Below, piece by piece: positions 1 through 8,032 of a stretch of 64,000 bases of DNA (position 1 is its first letter; each line of letters opens with the position of its first letter). Below the pieces are notes generated by a model, which was not told the DNA's origin, did not search any database, and saw only the letters and a list, made by a program, of their open reading frames with translations. The stretch spans positions 1,364,001 to 1,428,000 of the forward strand of contig NZ_CP114285.2 in assembly GCF_027111255.2 (NCBI RefSeq). The letters run 5' to 3'. A program made the translations under genes and the position numbers. This DNA comes from Flavobacterium flavigenum (GTDB lineage Bacteria; Bacteroidota; Bacteroidia; Flavobacteriales; Flavobacteriaceae).

Positions 1-522
1 CAGGAATTTGAATCTCAAAAGGAAAAGACTAAAAAATTTGATTTTGAAGAATTCGAAATATTAAAAGGACAAGTTGGTGATATAAAAATTGGAATGAATA
101 TTAAAGATGCAGAAGAAAAACTAAATGAATTAACCAAAAAGGAAGCCGAAGCATATGATTTTGGTTTTGATGGTGGAGGAAAAGCATACATTTATTCATT
201 GGAAAACGAACCTATTTTAGCACTAATTCCTAAAAGGGATTCTGAAGAAATATTAGTCATTATTGCTCTGAGTAAAAATCTAAAAACAAATAATGACCTA
301 AATCCGAAATCTAAAGTGACAGAAATACAAGCGAAATATCCAAATATTGAAATAAATCAAGATTTAATGATGGGTTGGGAATTTATGTCCGATAAGAAAA
401 ATAATTGGGACTTTGTATTTATGACAGAAGAAAATAGCAGAATTGGAGAATATAAAGAAATTGAAGTTCCAACAAAGCCTAAAAGAACTGAAACGAAAAT
501 GGACTGGATCACAGTTAAATAA
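1..522 (+). CDS. Hypothetical protein, 5'-truncated by the window edge (cassette gene 1)
   Basis: The reading frame is open from base 1, so the first in-frame ATG at 94 is probably internal and the gene starts outside the window. The visible 173 residues are hydrophilic and contain GDIKIGMNIKDAEEKL, the 'weak, start-of-domain' pattern (G.I..GM...EA...L) seen in many small secreted or lipoprotein-like domains of Bacteroidota; no enzyme motif is visible. It is followed after 9 bp by an attC-like repeat (532-664), so it is the gene of an integron-type cassette whose left end lies upstream. The R'' box of that repeat predicts that the cassette starts with GTTAGCGGAT to the left of the window. Function unknown. 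Confidence 0.7.
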   Translation, partial: QEFESQKEKTKKFDFEEFEILKGQVGDIKIGMNIKDAEEKLNELTKKEAEAYDFGFDGGGKAYIYSLENEPILALIPKRDSEEILVIIALSKNLKTNNDLNPKSKVTEIQAKYPNIEINQDLMMGWEFMSDKKNNWDFVFMTEENSRIGEYKEIEVPTKPKRTETKMDWITVK

Positions 523-531
523 AAAACCATC

Positions 532-664
532 CGCTAACACTTGCTACAAGAGATTTGGGCATTTGGCTTAATTTAAAAATGGTCTTGTACTTGGGAAGTT
601 TAGGCAAATCCGAAAATAGAGCTTAATTTAACCCCAAACCTCTTGTAGCAAGGGAACGTTAGCT
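532..664 (+). repeat. attC-like site 1 (integron cassette recombination site)
   Basis: The R'' box is CGCTAAC (532-538) and the R' box is GTTAGCT (658-664), enclosing 133 bp. The arms TTGCTACAAGAG-A-TTTGGG and CCCAAA-C-CTCTTGTAGCAA pair almost perfectly, with one conserved A/C mismatch and unequal unpaired spacers (AC against GGGAAC) next to the R boxes. This asymmetric hairpin is the known layout of attC sites with a long variable terminal structure. The central part (about 555-640) is conserved between copies. The GTTAGCTGCA at 658-667 is the reverse complement of the end of the next cassette (2598-2607). Confidence 0.85.
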
Positions 665-694
665 GCAAGATTACCTCCCAATAAACCAAATCAA

Positions 695-2590
695 ATGAAT
701 AAAGAAGAAATATTAAATTTAATAGTTGAAAAGCAAAATCATATAAAAATAATTAAAGAAAAATTTGAAGCATTAGATTTCGAAGACGACAAATTATGTG
801 AATATTACAAAGAACTAAGTTTTACTGAAAACTATTTATTTGACATTTCTAAAGAATTGGAGGATGAAATAATCCCGAAAATATTTTATAAGAAGATATA
901 CAATAACATTTCAGCAGTAAATACTAATAATTTATTTAATACATTAAACAATCCAAATTATGTAGTAAATACCGATAGTTTAAAAACTTATTGTGAACAT
1001 AATAAGTTAAATACAATAGGAGCGTTTGTTACTTACAAATTTTATAAAGACTTAGGTTTTTTTACAGAAAATATTGTTGTTGTTGGCGCAAATGGTTCAG
1101 GTAAATCAACTTTAGCAAATAATCTTAAGACAGTAATTGACGAGAAAGATGGTATTGTTATTCCTGCCCAAAAATTATTGATTATTCCAACTTTTGATAA
1201 CACACCTAATTACAATAGTTCAAGTAAAGAATATGATGATTATCAAAAAAATTATAGGGACAATAAAGTAACTTATAATGCGTCAAAAACTGACGACATT
1301 CCATATTCAGAAACAAAAAAATATGGCTCTGAATATAAGTATGTTTTAAAAACATTAATAGCTGAAAGAGCACATATTAGAAATACATTCTGTACAAATT
1401 TTTCTAAAGATTTAGAAGTTAATAAGGATGATTTACACAGCAAATTGGATACTGCTATCGAAATTTGGAACTCATTAATCGAACATCGAGAAATGTTTTT
1501 TAATGAAAGTAATGAACTGATGATTAAAGATCCCTCAAATGGAAACGATTACCCTGCTTATAAAATGAGTGATGGTGAAAAGAATATACTTTACTTAATC
1601 GGTCGAGTTTTATTGACGAATACCAATTCATTAATTATAATTGACGAACCAGAAATGTATCTTCACAAAGCAATTGTGAATAAACTTTGGGATAAATTAG
1701 AAGTTCTAAAACAAGATTGCATCTTTGTATATTTAAGTCACGATTTGGATTTTGCTTCTTCAAGAAAAGCTCAAAAATATTGGATTAAGAATTTTCAGTT
1801 TCCAATAAATTGGGACATAGAAAATATTCCTGAAAACGATATCCCTGAAAATCTTCTAATGAAACTTTTGGGTAGTAGAAAGCGAATTCTATTTTGTGAA
1901 GGAAAAATTAATAGTCTAGACATAAAGATATTTGAAATATTATTTCCGAATTTCACAATAACCCCATTATCCAGCTGTAAAGATGTAATTAATTATGTAC
2001 GCTCCTTTAACAAAATTCCAAATAGAAATGTGGAAGCAATTGGGTTCATTGATAGAGATTTTAGAATCAAAGAACAACTAGAAAAATTAGAAACCGAAAA
2101 TATATATTCATATTCAGTTTCAGAAATTGAAAATCTATTCTTAATAAAGGAATTCGTAGCTAAATATGCTGAATATAAAAAAGAAAATATTGATTTACAA
2201 AAATTAGAGGACAAAGTATTAAAATTACTTGATGAAAATAAAGTATTACAAGCTTCCAATTTTGCTTCTTCAAACATAAATTATAATTTCTCTGAATCCC
2301 ACGTTAAAAAGGGAAATGATTTAAAAAATGTGAAAGCGAATCTTGAAACTTTCATAGCAAACTTAAGTATAGAAAATGTTTACAATGAAAGAATTAAACT
2401 ATTAGAAAAAATCGTTAACGATAAGGATTATCAGCAAGCGATAATGCATTATAATAACAAAGGGATATTAGGTATTGTTGAAGATATATTATCTCTAAAA
2501 TCTAATTCTTATCGTTTAAAAGCTTTGGACTTTTTAAAAATAAATGAAGAAGCTCAAAATATTATAAAAAAGGCACTTCCAAGTATTTAA
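695..2590 (+). CDS. AAA ATPase fused to DUF4435 (TOPRIM-like) domain; merged PARIS-like defence protein
   Basis: This 631-residue protein has an ABC/AAA15-type ATPase: Walker A GANGSGKST (131-139), an ABC-like signature MSDGEKN (291-297), Walker B LIIIDEPE (313-320) and a switch histidine in YLSHDLDF. It is followed by a DUF4435 region with FCEGK (E402) and IDRDF (D453, D455), the acidic E...DxD set of TOPRIM nucleases. In PARIS anti-phage systems the ATPase AriA and the DUF4435 nuclease AriB are separate or fused; the order, size and motifs fit the fused form. OLD-family or other AAA-DUF4435 proteins are the alternatives. The gene is the sole cargo of an attC-bounded cassette and starts 31 bp after the R' box. 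Defence function is inferred, not shown. Confidence 0.75.
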   Translation: MNKEEILNLIVEKQNHIKIIKEKFEALDFEDDKLCEYYKELSFTENYLFDISKELEDEIIPKIFYKKIYNNISAVNTNNLFNTLNNPNYVVNTDSLKTYCEHNKLNTIGAFVTYKFYKDLGFFTENIVVVGANGSGKSTLANNLKTVIDEKDGIVIPAQKLLIIPTFDNTPNYNSSSKEYDDYQKNYRDNKVTYNASKTDDIPYSETKKYGSEYKYVLKTLIAERAHIRNTFCTNFSKDLEVNKDDLHSKLDTAIEIWNSLIEHREMFFNESNELMIKDPSNGNDYPAYKMSDGEKNILYLIGRVLLTNTNSLIIIDEPEMYLHKAIVNKLWDKLEVLKQDCIFVYLSHDLDFASSRKAQKYWIKNFQFPINWDIENIPENDIPENLLMKLLGSRKRILFCEGKINSLDIKIFEILFPNFTITPLSSCKDVINYVRSFNKIPNRNVEAIGFIDRDFRIKEQLEKLETENIYSYSVSEIENLFLIKEFVAKYAEYKKENIDLQKLEDKVLKLLDENKVLQASNFASSNINYNFSESHVKKGNDLKNVKANLETFIANLSIENVYNERIKLLEKIVNDKDYQQAIMHYNNKGILGIVEDILSLKSNSYRLKALDFLKINEEAQNIIKKALPSI

Positions 2591-2600
2591 AAAATCCTGC

Positions 2601-2727
2601 AGCTAACACACGCTACAAGCAATTTGGGGATTTGGCTTAATGGAAAAATTGGTTTGTATTTGGAAGATTTTGCAAATCCGAAAGATAACGTACATTTAGC
2701 CCCAAACTGCTTGTAGCGCGAGAACGT
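2601..2727 (+). repeat. attC-like site 2, split by IS copy A
   Basis: R'' is AGCTAAC (2601-2607). The arms CGCTACAAGCA-A-TTTGGGG and CCCCAAA-C-TGCTTGTAGCG differ from site 1 by compensating changes, which supports hairpin selection. The site is interrupted after ACGT (2724-2727) by IS copy A; the rest of the R' box is at 4445-4451 (GTTATGG) after a repeated ACGT. Without the IS the site would be about 132 bp. Its left end TGCAGCTAAC (2598-2607) is the exact complement of the first ten bases of the same cassette (658-667). Confidence 0.85.
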
Positions 2728-4442
2728 CAGGCTGTGAAAAAACCTTCCTTCTTCTATTAAAGTCTTAAAATTTCGCCGCACTATAATTCCAATAAAGCCT
2801 TACACTTGACCGCTTTTTTTAGGCTGTCAATTTCTCTGAATAAAAAACTGTTGCTGTATTTAGCTTTAAATAACTCGTTTTCAGCAAAAACAAGACCTTT
2901 TCCTTATAAGGTGAGTTCCATTTTTGGAGTTTGGCAATAAGTTCGGGAACGCCCAATATATTGATACTGCGTTTAATATTATAGACCAGCATAATCAGGC
3001 TGTGTTCTCCATTTACTTTATCGAGTCCTGTTAAATTGGTGTGGTTATAGCCCCATTGCCGTTTGATGGTTCCAAAGATGTGTTCGTTTATTTCCTGTCG
3101 CTTGCGGTACAGCTGTGGATTTTCCTGATAACGTTTGTTGTTTTCTTCTACGGCATCTGCATATTGGCTACGGTCAATTTCCCTGCCTGCCGCTCTACTG
3201 GTGCATAAATGTTTTACAGGACATTCCCTGCATTTGGATGTACGGTACTTTTTAAAATTATAGCTGTCTTTATCGGTTGTTTTCTTATGCCATCTTCCCG
3301 TGGTTTGTAGCGTTTGCCCTTCTGGGCAAGTGTAGGTATCATTGGATTTGTTGTATTGAAACCTGGCAACCAAATAAGCAGGCTGTGTGCCGTTTTCGTT
3401 GCTTTTTCCTTGCCCGGGCTGCGCTACAATGGTAGTGATGCTGCCTTGTTTGCAGATCTCTATTTGTTTGCCGTTGTGATAACCTTTGTCTACAAGGGCA
3501 GTATAAGTTTCAATTCCTAAATTCTCTTTGGCTTCAAGGGCAATAGCCGATAAAGCACTGCGGTCGTTCTTGTTGATAGTGTGCGTGGCTACTACAAGAT
3601 TGTGTTTGGCATCCACTGCAGCCTGAACATTAAAGGATATTTCAACTACTTGTCCCTGCACTAATAATGCTCTGGCATCACTATCGGTAGTGCTGATTTG
3701 AGGCTCTCCACTGGCCTTTAACTTTTCTTCCAGCAAATCATAGCGAAGCTTATTTTGTTTTAAGCGTTCTATCTTTTGTTGGATGTTTTTGATTTTTGGA
3801 GCATTTTCTTTTGCATCATTTTCTTCCAAAGCATCTAGATATTCTTGGGTTTTAGCTTCAATGTATTCTAAATGTTTGTCTATTTTCTTTTGGTTGAAAT
3901 TAGCTTTACGGCTATTGTGCGCCCTGCTTTTAGTTCCATCAATAGCAATGGTTTCACAGCCTATTAAGTCGGCGTCTTTTAAAAACACAACATAGAGTTT
4001 AAACAAGTTCTTTAATGCCAATGAATTATTCTTTCTGAAGTCTGATATACTGTGGTAGTTGGGACGAATGTCTTCTAATAACCACTGCATTTCAATATTT
4101 CTGAAGGATTCTCTTTCTAATTTTCTGGAGCTTCTTATTCCGTTGATATAGCCGTACAAATAGGCCTTAAGGAACAACGTGGTATTGTAGCTCGGACGGC
4201 CTTCTCTTTTAATGGTCTGTACTGAAAACCCTAGTTTGGAAAGGTCTATAAACATAACAAATGCATCTATAAACCGCACTTGATTATCGTGAGCTATAGT
4301 GTCTTCCAGACTGGAAATACGCATTTGGTTACGAGAAATTCCTGAGATATGTTGCATCCTTAAAAATACGAAATTTCCTGCTGTAAGAAAACTTTTTTGC
4401 TATATTTGATTCGAATACAAACGGAAGTTTTTTCACAGACTG
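2728..4442 (-). mobile_element. IS1182-family insertion sequence, copy A (1715 bp)
   Basis: The ends are imperfect inverted repeats: CAGGCTGTGAAAAAAC at 2728 and, reading inward from 4442, CAGTCTGTGAAAAAAC. The element is flanked by ACGT at 2724-2727 and 4443-4446, read as a 4-bp target duplication. It carries one transposase on the minus strand. It has the same length as copy B at 5179-6893 and looks identical to it by eye, which implies recent transposition. It interrupts the R' box of attC site 2. Confidence 0.92.
2819..4357 (-). CDS. IS1182-family DDE transposase (copy A)
   Basis: This intact 512-residue transposase is typical in size for the family. The N-terminal part (about 10-130) has the DUF772-type DNA-binding region of InsH/IS1182 transposases (GRPSYNTTLFLKAYLYGY, PNYHSISDFRKNN). 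The catalytic DDE core begins at AIDGTKSRAHNS, with a second acidic segment near LVDKGYHNGKQIE. The C-terminal part has the cysteine motif CRECPVKHLC and the E-containing helix EHIFGTIKRQWG. Its protein sequence is identical to that of the copy at 5270-6808. The element is likely active, because both copies are intact. Confidence 0.95.
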   Translation of the reverse strand: MQHISGISRNQMRISSLEDTIAHDNQVRFIDAFVMFIDLSKLGFSVQTIKREGRPSYNTTLFLKAYLYGYINGIRSSRKLERESFRNIEMQWLLEDIRPNYHSISDFRKNNSLALKNLFKLYVVFLKDADLIGCETIAIDGTKSRAHNSRKANFNQKKIDKHLEYIEAKTQEYLDALEENDAKENAPKIKNIQQKIERLKQNKLRYDLLEEKLKASGEPQISTTDSDARALLVQGQVVEISFNVQAAVDAKHNLVVATHTINKNDRSALSAIALEAKENLGIETYTALVDKGYHNGKQIEICKQGSITTIVAQPGQGKSNENGTQPAYLVARFQYNKSNDTYTCPEGQTLQTTGRWHKKTTDKDSYNFKKYRTSKCRECPVKHLCTSRAAGREIDRSQYADAVEENNKRYQENPQLYRKRQEINEHIFGTIKRQWGYNHTNLTGLDKVNGEHSLIMLVYNIKRSINILGVPELIAKLQKWNSPYKEKVLFLLKTSYLKLNTATVFYSEKLTA

Positions 4443-4473
4443 ACGTTATGGGCAAGCTTACAAAAAACGACAT

Positions 4474-5043
4474 ATGAAATACACTCTTTTATTTTTTATA
4501 ATTCCATTTTTTTCTTTTGCGCAAGTTGACACTGTGCGAGCTGTTGTGATAAAAGAAAATAAATCCAAAATTGACACAGTCGAAACAAAAACGTATACCG
4601 ATTATGAAAACGGTTACTCAATTGAAAAACCAAAATGGCTCAAAATTAATCATAAATTACCTTTAAATCGATATGGTGGAACTATGCCAGCCGTAGAAGG
4701 AATTGAGAATGCAATTATGATAACTGCCTTAAAAAAGAATCGTTACGAAAATTTTAATGATTTCGTACGAATCTTTATAACAGGAAATAAATTTGGACAA
4801 CCTACTCTATTTAACGACCAATTTATTTTTTATGGTAGAAATGAAAAAGACTTTAAAAAAATAAAACACGGAGTAACTTCACGTTTATTCTATATGTACA
4901 AAAATAAAATATATCATAATCAGTTTGTTCTACTTGAAACCTCAAGTTCATATTTATTTGTACATTTTAGTTCAACACCTGAAACTTACGATATAAACAT
5001 AAAGAAGTTTAATGAGTTTTTGAAAGGACTAACCGTACAATAA
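4474..5043 (+). CDS. Secreted hypothetical protein (cassette gene)
   Basis: The 189-residue protein starts with a clear Sec signal peptide (MKYTLLFFIIPFFSFAQ, cleavage after FA), typical of Flavobacterium. The mature part has an ENGYSIEKPKWLKI segment near residues 45-60 and an ITALKKNRYENFNDF segment; this resembles small PsbP/DUF1795-like or lipid-binding folds, but I do not recognise the family. It is the only gene of the cassette bounded by GTTATGGGC (4445) and its complement GCCCATAAC (5049-5057). The ATG lies 23 bp from the cassette start. Function unknown. Confidence 0.75.
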   Translation: MKYTLLFFIIPFFSFAQVDTVRAVVIKENKSKIDTVETKTYTDYENGYSIEKPKWLKINHKLPLNRYGGTMPAVEGIENAIMITALKKNRYENFNDFVRIFITGNKFGQPTLFNDQFIFYGRNEKDFKKIKHGVTSRLFYMYKNKIYHNQFVLLETSSSYLFVHFSSTPETYDINIKKFNEFLKGLTVQ

Positions 5044-5050
5044 AGCCAGC

Positions 5051-5178
5051 CCATAACACTTGCTACAAGAGATTTGGGCAATTGGCTTAATTTAAAAATG
5101 GTCTTGTATTTGGGGAGTTTTGGCAAATCCGAAAATAAGGCTTAATTTAACCCCAAACCTCTTGTAGCAAGGGAACGT
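5051..5178 (+). repeat. attC-like site 3, split by IS copy B
   Basis: R'' is CCATAAC (5051-5057). The hairpin arms are the same as in site 1 (TTGCTACAAGAG...CTCTTGTAGCAA). The site is interrupted after ACGT (5175-5178) by IS copy B; the R' box resumes at 6896-6902 (GTTACCA). GCCCATAAC (5049-5057) complements the first nine bases of this cassette at 4445-4453. Confidence 0.85.
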
Positions 5179-6893
5179 CAGGCTGTGAAAAAACCTTCCT
5201 TCTTCTATTAAAGTCTTAAAATTTCGCCGCACTATAATTCCAATAAAGCCTTACACTTGACCGCTTTTTTTAGGCTGTCAATTTCTCTGAATAAAAAACT
5301 GTTGCTGTATTTAGCTTTAAATAACTCGTTTTCAGCAAAAACAAGACCTTTTCCTTATAAGGTGAGTTCCATTTTTGGAGTTTGGCAATAAGTTCGGGAA
5401 CGCCCAATATATTGATACTGCGTTTAATATTATAGACCAGCATAATCAGGCTGTGTTCTCCATTTACTTTATCGAGTCCTGTTAAATTGGTGTGGTTATA
5501 GCCCCATTGCCGTTTGATGGTTCCAAAGATGTGTTCGTTTATTTCCTGTCGCTTGCGGTACAGCTGTGGATTTTCCTGATAACGTTTGTTGTTTTCTTCT
5601 ACGGCATCTGCATATTGGCTACGGTCAATTTCCCTGCCTGCCGCTCTACTGGTGCATAAATGTTTTACAGGACATTCCCTGCATTTGGATGTACGGTACT
5701 TTTTAAAATTATAGCTGTCTTTATCGGTTGTTTTCTTATGCCATCTTCCCGTGGTTTGTAGCGTTTGCCCTTCTGGGCAAGTGTAGGTATCATTGGATTT
5801 GTTGTATTGAAACCTGGCAACCAAATAAGCAGGCTGTGTGCCGTTTTCGTTGCTTTTTCCTTGCCCGGGCTGCGCTACAATGGTAGTGATGCTGCCTTGT
5901 TTGCAGATCTCTATTTGTTTGCCGTTGTGATAACCTTTGTCTACAAGGGCAGTATAAGTTTCAATTCCTAAATTCTCTTTGGCTTCAAGGGCAATAGCCG
6001 ATAAAGCACTGCGGTCGTTCTTGTTGATAGTGTGCGTGGCTACTACAAGATTGTGTTTGGCATCCACTGCAGCCTGAACATTAAAGGATATTTCAACTAC
6101 TTGTCCCTGCACTAATAATGCTCTGGCATCACTATCGGTAGTGCTGATTTGAGGCTCTCCACTGGCCTTTAACTTTTCTTCCAGCAAATCATAGCGAAGC
6201 TTATTTTGTTTTAAGCGTTCTATCTTTTGTTGGATGTTTTTGATTTTTGGAGCATTTTCTTTTGCATCATTTTCTTCCAAAGCATCTAGATATTCTTGGG
6301 TTTTAGCTTCAATGTATTCTAAATGTTTGTCTATTTTCTTTTGGTTGAAATTAGCTTTACGGCTATTGTGCGCCCTGCTTTTAGTTCCATCAATAGCAAT
6401 GGTTTCACAGCCTATTAAGTCGGCGTCTTTTAAAAACACAACATAGAGTTTAAACAAGTTCTTTAATGCCAATGAATTATTCTTTCTGAAGTCTGATATA
6501 CTGTGGTAGTTGGGACGAATGTCTTCTAATAACCACTGCATTTCAATATTTCTGAAGGATTCTCTTTCTAATTTTCTGGAGCTTCTTATTCCGTTGATAT
6601 AGCCGTACAAATAGGCCTTAAGGAACAACGTGGTATTGTAGCTCGGACGGCCTTCTCTTTTAATGGTCTGTACTGAAAACCCTAGTTTGGAAAGGTCTAT
6701 AAACATAACAAATGCATCTATAAACCGCACTTGATTATCGTGAGCTATAGTGTCTTCCAGACTGGAAATACGCATTTGGTTACGAGAAATTCCTGAGATA
6801 TGTTGCATCCTTAAAAATACGAAATTTCCTGCTGTAAGAAAACTTTTTTGCTATATTTGATTCGAATACAAACGGAAGTTTTTTCACAGACTG
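5179..6893 (-). mobile_element. IS1182-family insertion sequence, copy B (1715 bp)
   Basis: This is a second copy of the element at 2728-4442, with the same length, inverted repeats (CAGGCTGTGAAAAAAC left, CAGTCTGTGAAAAAAC right) and ACGT duplication (5175-5178 and 6894-6897). The flanks outside ACGT differ from those of copy A (left GCAAGGGA against GCGCGAGA, right TACCAAC against TATGGGC). Two independent insertions into the same attC position therefore fit better than a block duplication. Confidence 0.92.
5270..6808 (-). CDS. IS1182-family DDE transposase (copy B)
   Basis: This intact 512-residue transposase is identical in protein sequence to the one at 2819-4357, with the same DUF772-like N-terminal region, DDE core and CRECPVKHLC cysteine cluster. 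It is transcribed on the minus strand, against the direction of the cassette genes, so read-through from the array would give antisense rather than transposase mRNA. Confidence 0.95.
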   Translation of the reverse strand: MQHISGISRNQMRISSLEDTIAHDNQVRFIDAFVMFIDLSKLGFSVQTIKREGRPSYNTTLFLKAYLYGYINGIRSSRKLERESFRNIEMQWLLEDIRPNYHSISDFRKNNSLALKNLFKLYVVFLKDADLIGCETIAIDGTKSRAHNSRKANFNQKKIDKHLEYIEAKTQEYLDALEENDAKENAPKIKNIQQKIERLKQNKLRYDLLEEKLKASGEPQISTTDSDARALLVQGQVVEISFNVQAAVDAKHNLVVATHTINKNDRSALSAIALEAKENLGIETYTALVDKGYHNGKQIEICKQGSITTIVAQPGQGKSNENGTQPAYLVARFQYNKSNDTYTCPEGQTLQTTGRWHKKTTDKDSYNFKKYRTSKCRECPVKHLCTSRAAGREIDRSQYADAVEENNKRYQENPQLYRKRQEINEHIFGTIKRQWGYNHTNLTGLDKVNGEHSLIMLVYNIKRSINILGVPELIAKLQKWNSPYKEKVLFLLKTSYLKLNTATVFYSEKLTA

Positions 6894-6938
6894 ACGTTAC
6901 CAACAAGGCTAAGATAAAAAAAAAGACAACAGAGAATA

Positions 6939-7499
6939 ATGAACTACGATTTTTTCGCAGACAAAGCAGACAAATTAAAAGTACTTGATTTTATTTTCAA
7001 GGACACTGACCTACAAGTTTATGACCTAGGCTCACCTTATGGACAAGAGATCTGTCAATATAAAACTGTTGCAGAAATATCATCAAAGTTTGATCTTGAA
7101 ATAGACGAATTCGGAACGACATTTCAACTCTGGACGCCACGACATGGAGGCGAACCAACTTTTAGAAAAGTTGACCTTGATCCAAAACGTTGTAACGGAC
7201 ATACGTTTCGTTATTCGACAGATGGTTGGGGACTTATTCAATTGTATTTTGGTGGACTAAAAAACAACGAGCTTAGACATTCGCACATCGGACATTCTAG
7301 CGAAAAGAGAGCATTATTATGGGAAGACATTAATAAGTCAAGTGGTCCTGTTAGTTCTTGGGATTGGACTGAAATCCAAGTAACTTCGAGAAAATTAAAA
7401 TATCAAATCCATAACAAACTTGCGACAAGAAAAATCGGAAGTTTTGGAGTTTTATCGGGTGCAAACCAACTTGAAACACAAGGGATAAAACTAAGATGA
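6939..7499 (+). CDS. Hypothetical cytosolic protein (cassette gene)
   Basis: The 186-residue soluble protein has no signal peptide or membrane helix. Visible features are an aromatic and histidine-rich middle (FQLWTPRHGGEPTFRKVDL, NELRHSHIGHSSEKRA) and a tryptophan-rich stretch (SSWDWTEIQ). I do not recognise the family. It is the cargo of the cassette that starts at 6896 with GTTACCA and ends at 7532 with the complement TGGTAAC. The ATG lies 43 bp from the cassette start. Function unknown. Confidence 0.72.
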   Translation: MNYDFFADKADKLKVLDFIFKDTDLQVYDLGSPYGQEICQYKTVAEISSKFDLEIDEFGTTFQLWTPRHGGEPTFRKVDLDPKRCNGHTFRYSTDGWGLIQLYFGGLKNNELRHSHIGHSSEKRALLWEDINKSSGPVSSWDWTEIQVTSRKLKYQIHNKLATRKIGSFGVLSGANQLETQGIKLR

Positions 7500-7525
7500 A
7501 ATAACTGCCAAAAAAACAGCCCAGC

Positions 7526-7549
7526 TGGTAACACTTGCTACAAGAGATT
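7526..7549 (+). repeat. Truncated attC-like site (left arm only)
   Basis: R'' TGGTAAC (7526-7532) is followed by ACTTGCTACAAGAGATT, then the similarity to other attC copies stops. R'' is the exact complement of GTTACCA, the start of its own cassette at 6896-6902, over 7 bp. The loss of the right arm suggests a deletion that removed the rest of the site and the start of the next cassette. Confidence 0.75.
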
Positions 7550-7865
7550 ACTCCGTGGACGAGAAACAGGCGATTTTAATCAGTTCTTTTAAGCGAAAAG
7601 AATTTAATGAAACTGAAAACGGGCTGACCGAAATCTAAACCGAAATTGAATCTTAAATTGTTATGGAAAAACTAAACGTGAACCGCTTTACGGACAACCT
7701 AAAGCGGATTTTTTTGTCGATTTTTTTTGAGATTTAACTGAAGTTTGAAATTCAAAAGCGGAAACTTATTGGAGCGGAAATCGAAAGGCGGAAAAAATTG
7801 CCGAAATTGGATTCGACAACTTGGAACGGCAAATCATTCTTGCTTTTCGTCCGTGTCGCAACCTC
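7550..7865. other. Gene-poor cassette remnant
   Basis: There is no convincing gene in this stretch between a truncated attC and an intact attC. The only start-to-stop frames are short (for example a 24-codon frame from 7663). A local inverted repeat AACCGCTTTACGG...CTAAAGCGGATTTTTTT (7680-7715) resembles a terminator or a small folded element. It most likely represents the 3' part of a cassette whose front was deleted together with the neighbouring attC. Confidence 0.5.
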
Positions 7866-7998
7866 TCCTAACCGTCGTTACAAGCGATTTGGGCAATTGG
7901 CTTAATTTAAAAATGGTTTTGTATTTGTGAGAATTTGGTGAGTCCGAAAAATAACGCTACTATAGTCCCAAACCGCTTGTAGCGACAAACCGTTAGTA
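7866..7998 (+). repeat. attC-like site (intact, 133 bp)
   Basis: R'' is TCCTAAC (7866-7872) and R' is GTTAGTA (7992-7998). The arms CGTTACAAGCG-A-TTTGGG and CCCAAA-C-CGCTTGTAGCG pair with one G/T wobble; the inner GCG/CGC pair replaces the GAG/CTC of site 1 and the GCA/TGC of site 2. The GTTAGTAGTA that begins the next cassette (7992-8001) is the exact complement of that cassette's end (8524-8533). Confidence 0.85.
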
Positions 7999-8032
7999 GT
8001 AATTTACTAGAAAAACCACACAATTATAACAC

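Noticed and set aside
2587..2781. 64-codon minus-strand frame across attC2 and the IS left end
   Set aside because: It covers the hairpin arm and the IS terminus and has no protein-like pattern; it is a by-product of the repeat.
7745..7930. 61-codon frame upstream of and into an attC
   Set aside because: It runs through the attC stem and has low-complexity composition; the region is a cassette remnant without a gene.
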